A model generated the notes under the pieces. The model searched no databases, was not told the DNA's origin, and was given only the letters and a program-made list of their open reading frames with translations. This document shows, in pieces, positions 1 to 7,109 of a DNA stretch of 38,128 bases. Numbering within the stretch: position 1 is the first letter of the stretch; each line of letters starts with the position of its first letter. Source of the DNA: Clostridia bacterium (GTDB taxonomy: Bacteria; Bacillota; Clostridia; Oscillospirales; CAG-272); assembly GCA_017398585.1 (NCBI GenBank), contig JAFQFS010000121.1, forward strand, positions 1 through 38,128, in the 5' to 3' direction. Position numbers and translations under genes: made by a program.

Positions 1-195
1 AGTTTGAATTTCTGCCGAAGGCATGCGGCTGTAATATACGTCAATTTTGCACCCATTCACCTGCGGTGGTGAACCAAATTTTACATACCGCGTTCTCCTT
101 CCGACGGCTTCGCCGCCACCTTCCTCTGAAGACCGGAACGGTCTTCCAAGGAAGGCATTTGGATAACCTCGTTTCCTCTTAAGCTGACAGTATTG
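1..195 (-). repeat. T element copy T1 (MITE-like, cut by window edge)
   Basis: Read on the minus strand this matches the copy at 14970-15242 block by block: an end of the form CAATACTGTCAGCTTAAG (178-195), then GAGGTTATCCAAATGCC, a hairpin around GAAGACCG/CGGTCTTC, a GGCGGCGAAGCCGTC hairpin and the block CAGCCGCATGCCTTCGGC. The loop between the GAAGACCG arms differs between copies while the arms still pair. The other end lies outside the window. The short reading frames here have no SD and no family resemblance, so I treat it as non-coding repeat. Confidence 0.75.
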
Positions 196-254
196 GGGAC
201 AAGGGGGAATTGCGGATTTAAAGGATTGCTTTACCTTGGTACGTGGATATTCGC

Positions 255-283
255 TTGTGAAAGCGGCGGAAATGCGGTATACT
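255..283 (+). promoter_or_regulatory. Sigma-A-type promoter for the XRE/TPR regulator
   Basis: The boxes are TTGTGA at 255-260 and TATACT at 278-283, with a 17-bp spacer. They lie about 50 bp upstream of the ATG at 332. The assignment rests on motif and spacing only. Confidence 0.55.
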
Positions 284-331
284 TGTGGCATGAAACCGGT
301 TTCTGTATTTTTGATTCAAAGGAGAACGATT

Positions 332-1396
332 ATGAGATCCATCGGTCAGAACATCAAGCGTCTCCGCCGCGAACGCGACATCACACAGGAGGGACTGGCG
401 GAGTTCCTCGGCATCACCGCGCAGGCGGTGAGCGGCTGGGAATGCGACCGCAGCCTGCCCGACATCGCGCAGCTTCCGCTGCTCGCGAATATTTTCGGCG
501 TGACGACGGACGAAATCCTCGGTGTGAACGTCGCTGCAAGGGAAGCGAATATTGACGAAATCTGTAAAAAGGCACGAAAAACCGACGCGGACGGGTACAG
601 TGACGAAGCGATCCGTATCCTCCGGAAAGGGCTGCTTGACTACCCGAATTCCTATAAAATTATGGCACTGCTTGCGGGATATCTGTACATGGCGGGGCAG
701 TTCGACGAAGCTCTCGCGCTGAATCAGAAGGTCATGCAGGAGTGTACGGACATCAACATCCGGGCGGAGGTCACATCAAATCTGTGTTCGCTGTACGATC
801 ACCTCGGACAGACGCAGAAAGCGGTCGAAACCGCGATGACCCTGCCGGAGCTGTCGCGGAACGACCTGCTGAAGTATCTCTACAAAGGTACAAAACTCGT
901 GGAATTCTACCGCGAAAATACGCTCGATCTGTTCAGCGACGCACTGTATCAGGCGGAACAGCTCGCATATTGCCGCGGCGACGACGGAAAGGAAATCTAC
1001 ACCGCCGACGAACAGCTTGCAATCCTTGAAAAAGTCACCGCGGTTTACGAAATCCTCCTTGAAGACGGCGACTACAACTTCTTCGCGCAGTTTGTGGAAT
1101 CCGCATACCGCCAGTCGGCACGCCTGTACGCCGGAAAAGGCGACACGGAAAACACTCTTATCAGTCTCCGGAAAATGGCGGAATTCTCGCAGAAATTCCT
1201 GCGCTATCCGGAAGACGCGGCGCAGACGTCAATGTTGTTCCGCGGCGTAAAGTACGGCGGCTGGGTGAAGAATTCACCGGACGCGGTGGATACTTTGATT
1301 CGTGAAAACCTCGACTACCTGAATGAACCCCGCTTCGACTTCGTACGTGACAGAGAAGAATTCGCAGAAATCATAAAAATCCAGCAAGCCAAATAA
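332..1396 (+). CDS. XRE-family transcriptional regulator with TPR-like C-terminal region
   Basis: The protein has 354 aa. Residues 4-60 form a Cro/C1-type helix-turn-helix (GQNIKRLRRERDITQ, ITAQAVSGWE, then a LANIFGVTTDEIL helix). The rest is helical, with TPR-like pairs (LLAGYLYMAGQFDEALAL) that in this family sense a peptide or protein partner. The start at 332 was chosen because AAAGGAGAA lies just upstream and the helix-turn-helix begins at once; an in-frame start at 236 would add 32 residues unlike the family. It shares its architecture with the regulator at 25380-26543. Target genes are unknown. It is monocistronic, with its own promoter and a terminator-like hairpin. Confidence 0.85.
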   Translation: MRSIGQNIKRLRRERDITQEGLAEFLGITAQAVSGWECDRSLPDIAQLPLLANIFGVTTDEILGVNVAAREANIDEICKKARKTDADGYSDEAIRILRKGLLDYPNSYKIMALLAGYLYMAGQFDEALALNQKVMQECTDINIRAEVTSNLCSLYDHLGQTQKAVETAMTLPELSRNDLLKYLYKGTKLVEFYRENTLDLFSDALYQAEQLAYCRGDDGKEIYTADEQLAILEKVTAVYEILLEDGDYNFFAQFVESAYRQSARLYAGKGDTENTLISLRKMAEFSQKFLRYPEDAAQTSMLFRGVKYGGWVKNSPDAVDTLIRENLDYLNEPRFDFVRDREEFAEIIKIQQAK

Positions 1397-1401
1397 AAAA
1401 G

Positions 1402-1444
1402 GTGCAGTGCAAATCAAAACAAACGATTTGCACTGCACTTTGTT
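1402..1444 (+). terminator. Intrinsic terminator after the XRE regulator
   Basis: A perfect 14-bp stem (GTGCAGTGCAAATC at 1402-1415 pairing with 1425-1438) with a 9-nt loop is followed by TTTGTT. It begins 6 bp after the stop codon. Confidence 0.7.
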
Positions 1445-1477
1445 CCTATAACAGATTAAAGCTTTTTGAAAAGGGGT

Positions 1478-1515
1478 TCGGGGAAAAACTTTTTCTCGAA
1501 AAAGTTTTTCCCCGA
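1478..1515. repeat. P palindrome (solo copy P1)
   Basis: Arms of 18 bp (1478-1495 and 1498-1515, starting TCGGGGAAAAAC) pair perfectly around a 2-nt loop. The usual P leader (AAAGCTTTTTGAAAAGGGG, 1459-1477) precedes it. It lies between the convergent XRE gene and ackA, so it may act as a two-way terminator there, although the U-tract lies inside the stem and not after it. Confidence 0.8.
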
Positions 1516-1529
1516 TTATCCACATCAAA

Positions 1530-2744
1530 TTACTTATTCAGATTCTTAACGATGTCTTCGGTGTCGGAAGCGATCATGAGTTCTTCGTTGGTGGGGAGAA
1601 CGTAGACCTTTACCTTGGAGTCAGCGGTGGAGAGTTCGACGGTGTTGGGCTGGTGGTGGGTCTTTGCGTTGAGTTCGCGGTCGATCTTTACGCCGAAGTA
1701 TTCCATGTCAGTGCATGCGCGGTCACGGAGTTCGGGGTTGTTTTCGCCCATACCTGCAGTCCATACGATTGCGTCGAGACCGTTCATCGCTGCTGCGTAG
1801 GAACCGATGTACTTCTTGATCTGGTATGCGAGGGTGGAAGCTGCGCGGTAAGCGTCCTTGTTGCCTTCGAGGATCGCTGCTTCGATGTCACGGCTGTCGG
1901 AGGAGATGCCGGAAACGCCGAGGAAACCGCACTTCTTGTTCATGTAAGCGTCTGCTTCAGCGGGAGTCCAGCCTTCGCGTTCCATGAGGAAGGGAACGAT
2001 AGCCGGGTCGATGGAACCGCAGCGGGTACCCATCATAACGCCTTCGAGGGGAGTGAGACCCATGGAGGTGTCAACGCACTTGCCGCCCTTGACTGCGGAG
2101 ATGGAGGAACCGTTGCCGATGTGGCAGGTGATGATCTTGGTTTCTTCAACGGGCTTGTCGAGAAGCTTTGCCATTTCGCGGGAAACGTAACGGTGGGAGG
2201 TACCGTGTGCGCCGTAGCGGCGGATCTGGTACTTTTCAGCCATTTCCTTGGAGATGCCGTAGGTGTAAGCCTGTTCGGGCATGGTCTGATGGAAGGAAGT
2301 GTCGAATACGAGAACCTGCGGCTTGTTGGGCATTACAGCGAGACAGCCCTTGATACCCATGATGTGAGCGCCGGTGTGAAGCGGTGCGAAGTCACGGCAG
2401 AGTTCAAGCTTTTCGAGAACTTCGTCGTTGAGAAGAACGGATTCAAAGAAGTAAGGACCGCCGTGGACAACGCGGTGACCGACTGCTTCGATTTCGTTCA
2501 TGTCGGAGATAACGCCGGTTTCGGGATCGGTGAGGTACTTGACAACGATGTTGGTAGCAACAGCGTGGTCGGGCATCGGGATCTCAACCTTGATCTTTTC
2601 GCCGTCTTCGCCCTTTCTGTGTTCGATGCGGCCGTCAATACCGATACGTTCGCAGATACCCTTTGCGAGAACGGATTCGGTAGCGGTGTCAAAAAGCTGA
2701 TACTTGAGGGACGAAGAGCCCGCGTTTACGACTAAAACTTTCAT
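1530..2744 (-). CDS. ackA: Acetate kinase
   Basis: This is cytoplasmic acetate kinase: acetyl-phosphate + ADP gives acetate + ATP, the last step of acetate fermentation. The protein has 404 aa, the normal family length. Signatures of the acetokinase family are visible: the N-terminal phosphate loop NAGSSSLKYQLFDT from residue 7, VVHGG, the HIGNGSS loop, MGLTPLEGVMMGTRCG, and VWTAGMGENN near the C-terminus. GGAGG precedes the ATG (minus strand) with normal spacing. No pta lies beside it. The divergent neighbour tmcAL uses acetate, and the two share a 131-bp intergenic region. Confidence 0.97.
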   Translation of the reverse strand: MKVLVVNAGSSSLKYQLFDTATESVLAKGICERIGIDGRIEHRKGEDGEKIKVEIPMPDHAVATNIVVKYLTDPETGVISDMNEIEAVGHRVVHGGPYFFESVLLNDEVLEKLELCRDFAPLHTGAHIMGIKGCLAVMPNKPQVLVFDTSFHQTMPEQAYTYGISKEMAEKYQIRRYGAHGTSHRYVSREMAKLLDKPVEETKIITCHIGNGSSISAVKGGKCVDTSMGLTPLEGVMMGTRCGSIDPAIVPFLMEREGWTPAEADAYMNKKCGFLGVSGISSDSRDIEAAILEGNKDAYRAASTLAYQIKKYIGSYAAAMNGLDAIVWTAGMGENNPELRDRACTDMEYFGVKIDRELNAKTHHQPNTVELSTADSKVKVYVLPTNEELMIASDTEDIVKNLNK

Positions 2745-2782
2745 TTTGAGTATATTCCTCCGAATTTATTTGATAATGATCC

Positions 2783-2811
2783 TTGACAGGGTAATTGATT
2801 CACCCTATAAT
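2783..2811 (+). promoter_or_regulatory. Consensus sigma-A promoter for tmcAL
   Basis: TTGACA (2783-2788), a 17-bp spacer and TATAAT (2806-2811) make a perfect match. The spacer edges carry a small inverted repeat (AGGGT/ACCCT, 2788-2792 and 2802-2806), which could be an operator shared with the divergent ackA. No clear ackA promoter was found on the other strand. Confidence 0.75.
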
Positions 2812-2875
2812 TATATATGAAAACAAACAAAAATACAAGAACTTTCAAAGAAATCGTAGGAAAAAACAAAAACTC

Positions 2876-3976
2876 ATGAAACTGGAAACCGTAATTTGTG
2901 AACTTAACCCAATCCACAACGGACATGCGTACGTCATCGGACGTGCGCACGGCGGATCCGATGCCGTCTGCGCCGTTTTGTCCGGAAATTTCGTCCAGAG
3001 AGGGGAACCCGCCGTCTTTGACAAGTACATCCGCGCGCATGCCGCCGTTCTCGCGGGGGCGGATCTGGTGGTCGAACTGCCGTTTCCGTGGTGCTCCGCC
3101 GGTGCGGAATCGTTCGCGCTCGGCGGCGTGACCGTCGCCTCCGGCGTGCGGTCGCACGGACTCACGTTCGGCTCGGAATCCGGACGGATGGACGATATCG
3201 AACGGATTGCGGACGTCAAATCCTCGCCGGAGTTCGCGGAAGCCGTCACCGAAGCGGAAGCGGCATTCCGTGACCGGGGGAGCGCGGCGGTGTTCGACGA
3301 GACTCTGCGCCGGTTCGGGATCACGGAGATGCCCGGCGCGAACGATAAGCTCGGCGCGGAATACGTCCGGTTCGGACGGGAATCCGGTCTGACCTGCACT
3401 GCCGTCGGGCGTCTGACGGACATGAAAAGCGCGACACAGCTCCGCGCGATGGACTTCGCCGCCTGCGCGCCATACATGCCGGCGGAACCGTTTGTTCTGC
3501 TGAAGGATGCCGCGCGGTGCGATTATGCGAAGTACGCGGAACTTCTGTTCCATCACGCCAGACTGTACCTCCGCGATACGGAGAACCCCGTCCTGCAGAT
3601 CGCTGCAAAAAAGGCGCGGGAGACTACGGATGCGGGCGAATTCATGAAAAACATCGCCACAAAAAAATATACCGCCGCACGGATGCGGCGGGAGCTGCTG
3701 TTTTCGCTGACGGGCGTGCGTGCGGAATGGCTGAAACTGCCGCCGCCGTACACGATCCTGCTCGCCGCAAACGAACGCGGTCGGCGGTATCTCTCGGAAA
3801 ACCGGAAAAAATTCGAGTTTCCGGTGGTGACGAAACCTGCGGATTTTGTCCCTGACCCTACGGACGAAACGTCCGCGGAGATCCGCCGCTGTCACGCGTT
3901 CGCGGACGAGCTGTACTGCCTGATCAACGGCCGTCCGGCGGATTCGTTCATGAAGCGGCATCCGGTGATGGTGTGA
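2876..3976 (+). CDS. tmcAL: tRNA(Met) cytidine acetate ligase TmcAL (YlbM family)
   Basis: The protein has 366 aa. Members of this nucleotidyltransferase-fold family activate acetate with ATP and acetylate C34 of elongator tRNA-Met (ac4C). The N-terminus shows the family's HIGH-like motif (CELNPIHNGH) followed by SGNFVQRGEPAVFDKYIRA and ADLVVELPFPW, all diagnostic. The start at 2876 is preferred over an upstream ATG at 2795 because it begins exactly at the conserved strand and has GTAGGA upstream. The gene is divergent from ackA and ends one base before the stop codon of the AraC-type gene on the other strand. It is slightly shorter than the roughly 400-residue Bacillus protein. Confidence 0.92.
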   Translation: MKLETVICELNPIHNGHAYVIGRAHGGSDAVCAVLSGNFVQRGEPAVFDKYIRAHAAVLAGADLVVELPFPWCSAGAESFALGGVTVASGVRSHGLTFGSESGRMDDIERIADVKSSPEFAEAVTEAEAAFRDRGSAAVFDETLRRFGITEMPGANDKLGAEYVRFGRESGLTCTAVGRLTDMKSATQLRAMDFAACAPYMPAEPFVLLKDAARCDYAKYAELLFHHARLYLRDTENPVLQIAAKKARETTDAGEFMKNIATKKYTAARMRRELLFSLTGVRAEWLKLPPPYTILLAANERGRRYLSENRKKFEFPVVTKPADFVPDPTDETSAEIRRCHAFADELYCLINGRPADSFMKRHPVMV

Positions 3977-5194
3977 TCAGCGGTTCAGCGAGCAGCAGTA
4001 CGTAACGGTACGGTAACCGAGGTCGGCGGAGTCGAACGTGCCGCTGCGGTGTTCGTTGTCCGTGTTCTGCATGTCGTCGAACGGGATCGCGCCGCGTTTC
4101 AGCACCTCGTTGGTGACATATCGGAACGCATACCGGTACAGCTCTTCGCGTTTGTGCCCGTCGTTCAGGCAGACTTCGATGCAGTTGTTCATGACGAAAT
4201 CGTGTGCGCGCTGGAGTCCGCCGATGCACAGACCGATGATTTCGTCCCCTTCGCAGACAAAAAACTGGAAGATCGAGTGGTCCGCGCAGCCGAGGACGTC
4301 GCGGCGCCGGAATTCCTGTTTGATGTAATCGAGACGCGGAAAACGGAAGCCGTTTGCGGTGTAATAGGCTTCGTAGGCATCCATGTCGGCGTACGTTACC
4401 TCGCGGATCGAGATTCCGTCGGGCGCGTGGAGTTCGTACGGCTCGCCGGTGAAGACGCGGTACGGCGTCCGGCGGATTCCGCTTACGTTCACGCCGCGCT
4501 TCGCGAGTTCGGATTGGATGACCTCCTCACTGTCGAGGGTGAAGATACTGAAATGGTAGTCCACGGGGAAAATCTTCAGATACCGCGCGATTGTGTCGTA
4601 GTCGGACGAATAAATACTGCCGTACATGCCGCTGTCCGGCCATTCGCTGAACCAGATAAAATCGGTGCCGGAACTGTCCTCCGTGCAGAGAGCCGCGCCG
4701 CCGTTGACGACAAAGCAGATGGCTTCGTAGCCGAGCCGGAGGGCGTCGGTTTCGAGGATGCGGTCGATGGCATCGTCCCGGGAGATCTGCCGGAACTGCG
4801 GAAATTCGTGGGTGATCCGCGCGCCGACGGTGTCGTTGTACAGGTCGCCGTAGAACATTTCCGTCCCCTGCATGGCTTCCCGGTATTCGGTCGGCGTTCT
4901 GCCGTACTGCTTTTTGAATGCGCGGGAGAAGCTCTCGTGCGCTTCGTATCCGCATTCGAGGGCGATGTCGAGAATGTCGCGGTCGGTGGTGCGAAGGAGG
5001 TACATCGCTTTTTTCAGCCGGCGGAAACGGACGTATTCCATGACGCTGAAGCCGGTGTGGGCGGCGAACATCCGGTTGAAGTAGTCGGTCGAGAAGCCCG
5101 CGTGTGCCGCGACGTCGTCGATGGACATGTCGCTCTTTCCGGTTTCGGACTGGATGTAGGCAAGCGCCTTCTGAATGAGTTCGCTGTTTTCCAT
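3977..5194 (-). CDS. AraC-type regulator fused to a GNAT-like acetyltransferase domain
   Basis: The protein has 405 aa. Residues about 5-100 are an AraC/XylS double helix-turn-helix at the N-terminus (MSIDDVAAHAGFSTDYFNRM, then ALECGYEAHESFSRAFKK, then GRTPTEYRE). The C-terminal third looks like a GCN5-related N-acetyltransferase (IREVTYADMDAYEAYY, VCEGDEIIGLCIGGL, then a VTNEVLKRGAIPFDD helix and a GYRTVTYCC ending). The middle is not recognised. AraC proteins usually carry the DNA-binding domain at the C-terminus with an AraC-type sensor, so this order is less common. The start at the MENSEL methionine is favoured because the region upstream is promoter and palindrome; no strong SD is visible. 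The ligand and any enzymatic activity are unknown. Confidence 0.8.
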   Translation of the reverse strand: MENSELIQKALAYIQSETGKSDMSIDDVAAHAGFSTDYFNRMFAAHTGFSVMEYVRFRRLKKAMYLLRTTDRDILDIALECGYEAHESFSRAFKKQYGRTPTEYREAMQGTEMFYGDLYNDTVGARITHEFPQFRQISRDDAIDRILETDALRLGYEAICFVVNGGAALCTEDSSGTDFIWFSEWPDSGMYGSIYSSDYDTIARYLKIFPVDYHFSIFTLDSEEVIQSELAKRGVNVSGIRRTPYRVFTGEPYELHAPDGISIREVTYADMDAYEAYYTANGFRFPRLDYIKQEFRRRDVLGCADHSIFQFFVCEGDEIIGLCIGGLQRAHDFVMNNCIEVCLNDGHKREELYRYAFRYVTNEVLKRGAIPFDDMQNTDNEHRSGTFDSADLGYRTVTYCCSLNR

Positions 5195-5213
5195 AAAAAC
5201 CTCAGATATAATA

Positions 5214-5264
5214 AAATCGGGTACCCGTGCAGATATTATACACGACGGGTACCCGATTTGTCTT
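5214..5264 (-). promoter_or_regulatory. Promoter of the AraC-GNAT gene flanked by twin CGGGTACCCG palindromes
   Basis: On the minus strand AAGACA (5259-5264), an 18-bp spacer and TATAAT (5235-5240) form a plausible promoter. Two identical 10-bp palindromes CGGGTACCCG (5218-5227 and 5246-5255), centres 28 bp apart, flank the -10 box, and together the arms form a larger inverted repeat (AAATCGGGTACCCG at 5214-5227 against 5246-5259). This is what an autoregulatory operator pair would look like. The larger inverted repeat could also form a hairpin in the mRNA leader. Confidence 0.55.
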
Positions 5265-5294
5265 GACAGAAAACGCGGAGGTGAAACGATCGTT

Positions 5295-5894
5295 TTATTC
5301 TCCAAGCTCGCGGATGCGGAAGCCGACCCCGAGATCGGCGGCGATCTTCGCACAGCGGTCAACGTCGGTATCGGTGAGAGTACCGCGCACCACGGTGAGG
5401 TAAACCTTGGGGACGTATTTTGCGATTTCGCGCGCGAATTTCAGAACGCCCATGAAGGTGTCCTCGCCGAATTTCGGATGGCAGAGCTTGTCGTAAGTAT
5501 AGGAATCGGCGGCATTGAGGCTGACATGGACGCAGTCGACAAGGCCGCGGAAGGCGGGCGCGGTGTCCTCCTTCATGATGAGAGAGGCATGACCGTTGGT
5601 GTTGATGCGGATCGGGGTGGTGCAGCGTTCCCGGATCGCCCGGCAGGTCGAGAGCACGTCGTAAAGCCGGCAGGTGGGTTCTCCGAGCCCGCAGAAGACG
5701 ATCTCGGAAAACATGTTCAGATTGTGGGAAGTGACGTCTGCGATGATTTCTTCCAGAGTCGGTTCGCGTTCCAGACGTAAATCAGCGTAGCTTCCCGGCA
5801 GTTCGGTCTTACGGACACAGAATTCACAACGGTTCGTACAGTGGTTCGTCAGATTCACGTACAAATTATTTTTTATAACATGAGTTATAACCAT
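5295..5894 (-). CDS. Radical SAM protein, TatD-associated type
   Basis: The protein has 199 aa. It begins with a strand and then CTNRCEFC, a CX3CX2C motif (Cys19, 23, 26) that binds the SAM-ligating [4Fe-4S] cluster. GLGEPTCR follows as the SAM-binding segment. It is much shorter than most radical SAM enzymes and fits the TatD-linked subfamily known in Firmicutes, which agrees with its place directly downstream of tatD. Substrate and product are not known for this subfamily. GGAGG sits at good spacing before the ATG. It is probably co-transcribed from the metG-tatD direction, with a P repeat in the gap. Confidence 0.88.
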   Translation of the reverse strand: MVITHVIKNNLYVNLTNHCTNRCEFCVRKTELPGSYADLRLEREPTLEEIIADVTSHNLNMFSEIVFCGLGEPTCRLYDVLSTCRAIRERCTTPIRINTNGHASLIMKEDTAPAFRGLVDCVHVSLNAADSYTYDKLCHPKFGEDTFMGVLKFAREIAKYVPKVYLTVVRGTLTDTDVDRCAKIAADLGVGFRIRELGE

Positions 5895-5936
5895 GATTCC
5901 TCCAGCTCTCGGTCGGGTGCGGGGAACGTGAGATTT

Positions 5937-6020
5937 CGCGGGAAACCTTTTTTAAGGAAAAAGTTTCCCCTGAGACTTCCATCGGAAGTCTCGTCCCTTC
6001 CAAAAACCTTTTCAAATTGT
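5937..6020. repeat. P element arm (copy P2) with hairpin insert, empty-site reference
   Basis: It contains an imperfect GGGAAACC...GTTTCCC palindrome (5940-5970), a perfect hairpin GAGACTTCC/GGAAGTCTC (5972-5980, 5984-5992), then GTCCCTTCCAAAAACC. On the minus strand the order is GGGACGAGACTTCC, hairpin, AGTCTCAGGGG. The copy at 14811-15298 has the same order but is interrupted by a T element. It lies between tatD and the radical SAM gene. Confidence 0.75.
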
Positions 6021-6052
6021 TGGATTGATAGAGTAAGTGCGGATTTGAAGTC

Positions 6053-6850
6053 TTAGTTTAACGTGATGCCGAACAGGCGGCAGGTGTTGGCGACGGTGAT
6101 TGCCGCCATTTCTTCGGGCGTTTTTCCGCGGATCGCGGCAACGGCTTCGAGCGTGTGGTGCATGTAGCCGGAGTAGTTCATCTTTCCGCGGTGCGGGACG
6201 GGCGGCAGATACGGGCTGTCCGTCTCCACGAGGATGCGGTCTTCCGGCACAATCGCCGCCGCTTCCTTCACTTTTGCCGCGTTTTTGTAGGTCACGGGAC
6301 CGGAGAAGGAGATGTACCATCCCTTCGCGCAGAGCTGGCGTGCCACTTCGGCGCTGCCGCTGTAGCTGTGCATGACGCCGGTCACGTCCGGATAACGCGC
6401 GAGCAGATCGAGCGTGTCGCCCATCGCGTCGCGCGTGTGGATGATGACGGGCAGTTTTAATTCCCGTGCAAGCTCCATCTGCGCCGCGAAATACGCGGAC
6501 TGGCAGTCCCGGTCGATCTCGTCGTAGTGATAATCGAACCCGATCTCACCGACGGCGACAACCTTCGGCTTTGCCGCAAGGTTCCGGATCACGTCCAGCG
6601 CTTCGCCGAGACGATCCGTCCCGAGCCGCTGTGCGTCCGACGGATGAACGCCGACCGCCGCCCAGACGTGCGCGAATTCGCCCGCCAGACGGACGGAATT
6701 TGCGGAGCTGTCAAGGTTTGCCCCCACGTTCAGCACGCCGCAGATTCCTTCGTTGTATACGGTTTCCAGCGCACCGCGCGTCCCGCCTTCGAACTCTTCT
6801 TCGAAGCGGTCATCGTCGTAATGCGCGTGTGAGTCGAATAATTTTAACAT
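6053..6850 (-). CDS. tatD: TatD-family metal-dependent DNase
   Basis: The protein has 265 aa, the typical length. It is a TIM-barrel hydrolase with two-metal chemistry: DSHAHYDD (His8, His10), VGEIGFDYHY (metal Glu), IIHTRDA, MHSYSG, and VETDSPYLPP with the last metal Asp. TatD proteins act as 3'-to-5' nucleases and in Firmicutes lie next to metG, as here. The start is fixed by the MLKLFDSHAHYDD beginning. No SD is visible upstream; instead the P3 palindrome lies a few bases away, so translation may depend on coupling or on a structured leader. Confidence 0.93.
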   Translation of the reverse strand: MLKLFDSHAHYDDDRFEEEFEGGTRGALETVYNEGICGVLNVGANLDSSANSVRLAGEFAHVWAAVGVHPSDAQRLGTDRLGEALDVIRNLAAKPKVVAVGEIGFDYHYDEIDRDCQSAYFAAQMELARELKLPVIIHTRDAMGDTLDLLARYPDVTGVMHSYSGSAEVARQLCAKGWYISFSGPVTYKNAAKVKEAAAIVPEDRILVETDSPYLPPVPHRGKMNYSGYMHHTLEAVAAIRGKTPEEMAAITVANTCRLFGITLN

Positions 6851-6857
6851 GTGGTAC

Positions 6858-7104
6858 TCGGGGAAAACTTTTTTGAAAAAAAGTTTTCCTCAAGTTGCTT
6901 TGCAACTTGTAACCCCTTTCAAAAAACTTTAATCTGGGAAAAGGGAAGACAACGTCTGTGCAGATTTTCAGTAATACACCATTTTATCAGCTTCACGCCG
7001 GAGAGGTATTCCAAATCTGCACCCAACTTTGTCAAATATATCAGTCGGAAAGTTTTTGCGGAGGGGTTCGGGGAGGTGCTTTTTTCAAAAAGCATCTCCC
7101 CGAT
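6858..7104. repeat. P element, complete pair (copy P3)
   Basis: The left palindrome (arms 6862-6874 and 6877-6889) is followed by a small hairpin CAAGTTGC/GCAACTTG, then AACCCCTTTCAAAAAACTTT. The middle holds a nested stem, GTGCAGATTT (6958-6967) with AAATCTGCAC (7013-7022), and outside it GACAA/TTTGTC. The right palindrome has arms at 7068-7084 and 7087-7103 with one G-U pair. It fills the whole gap between the metG stop and the tatD start. Confidence 0.85.
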
Positions 7105-7109
7105 TTCCC

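Noticed and set aside
1653-2735. A 360-codon frame on the plus strand antisense to ackA
   Set aside because: It mirrors a clear acetate kinase on the other strand, has no SD and no recognisable domain. High G+C makes such antisense frames common.
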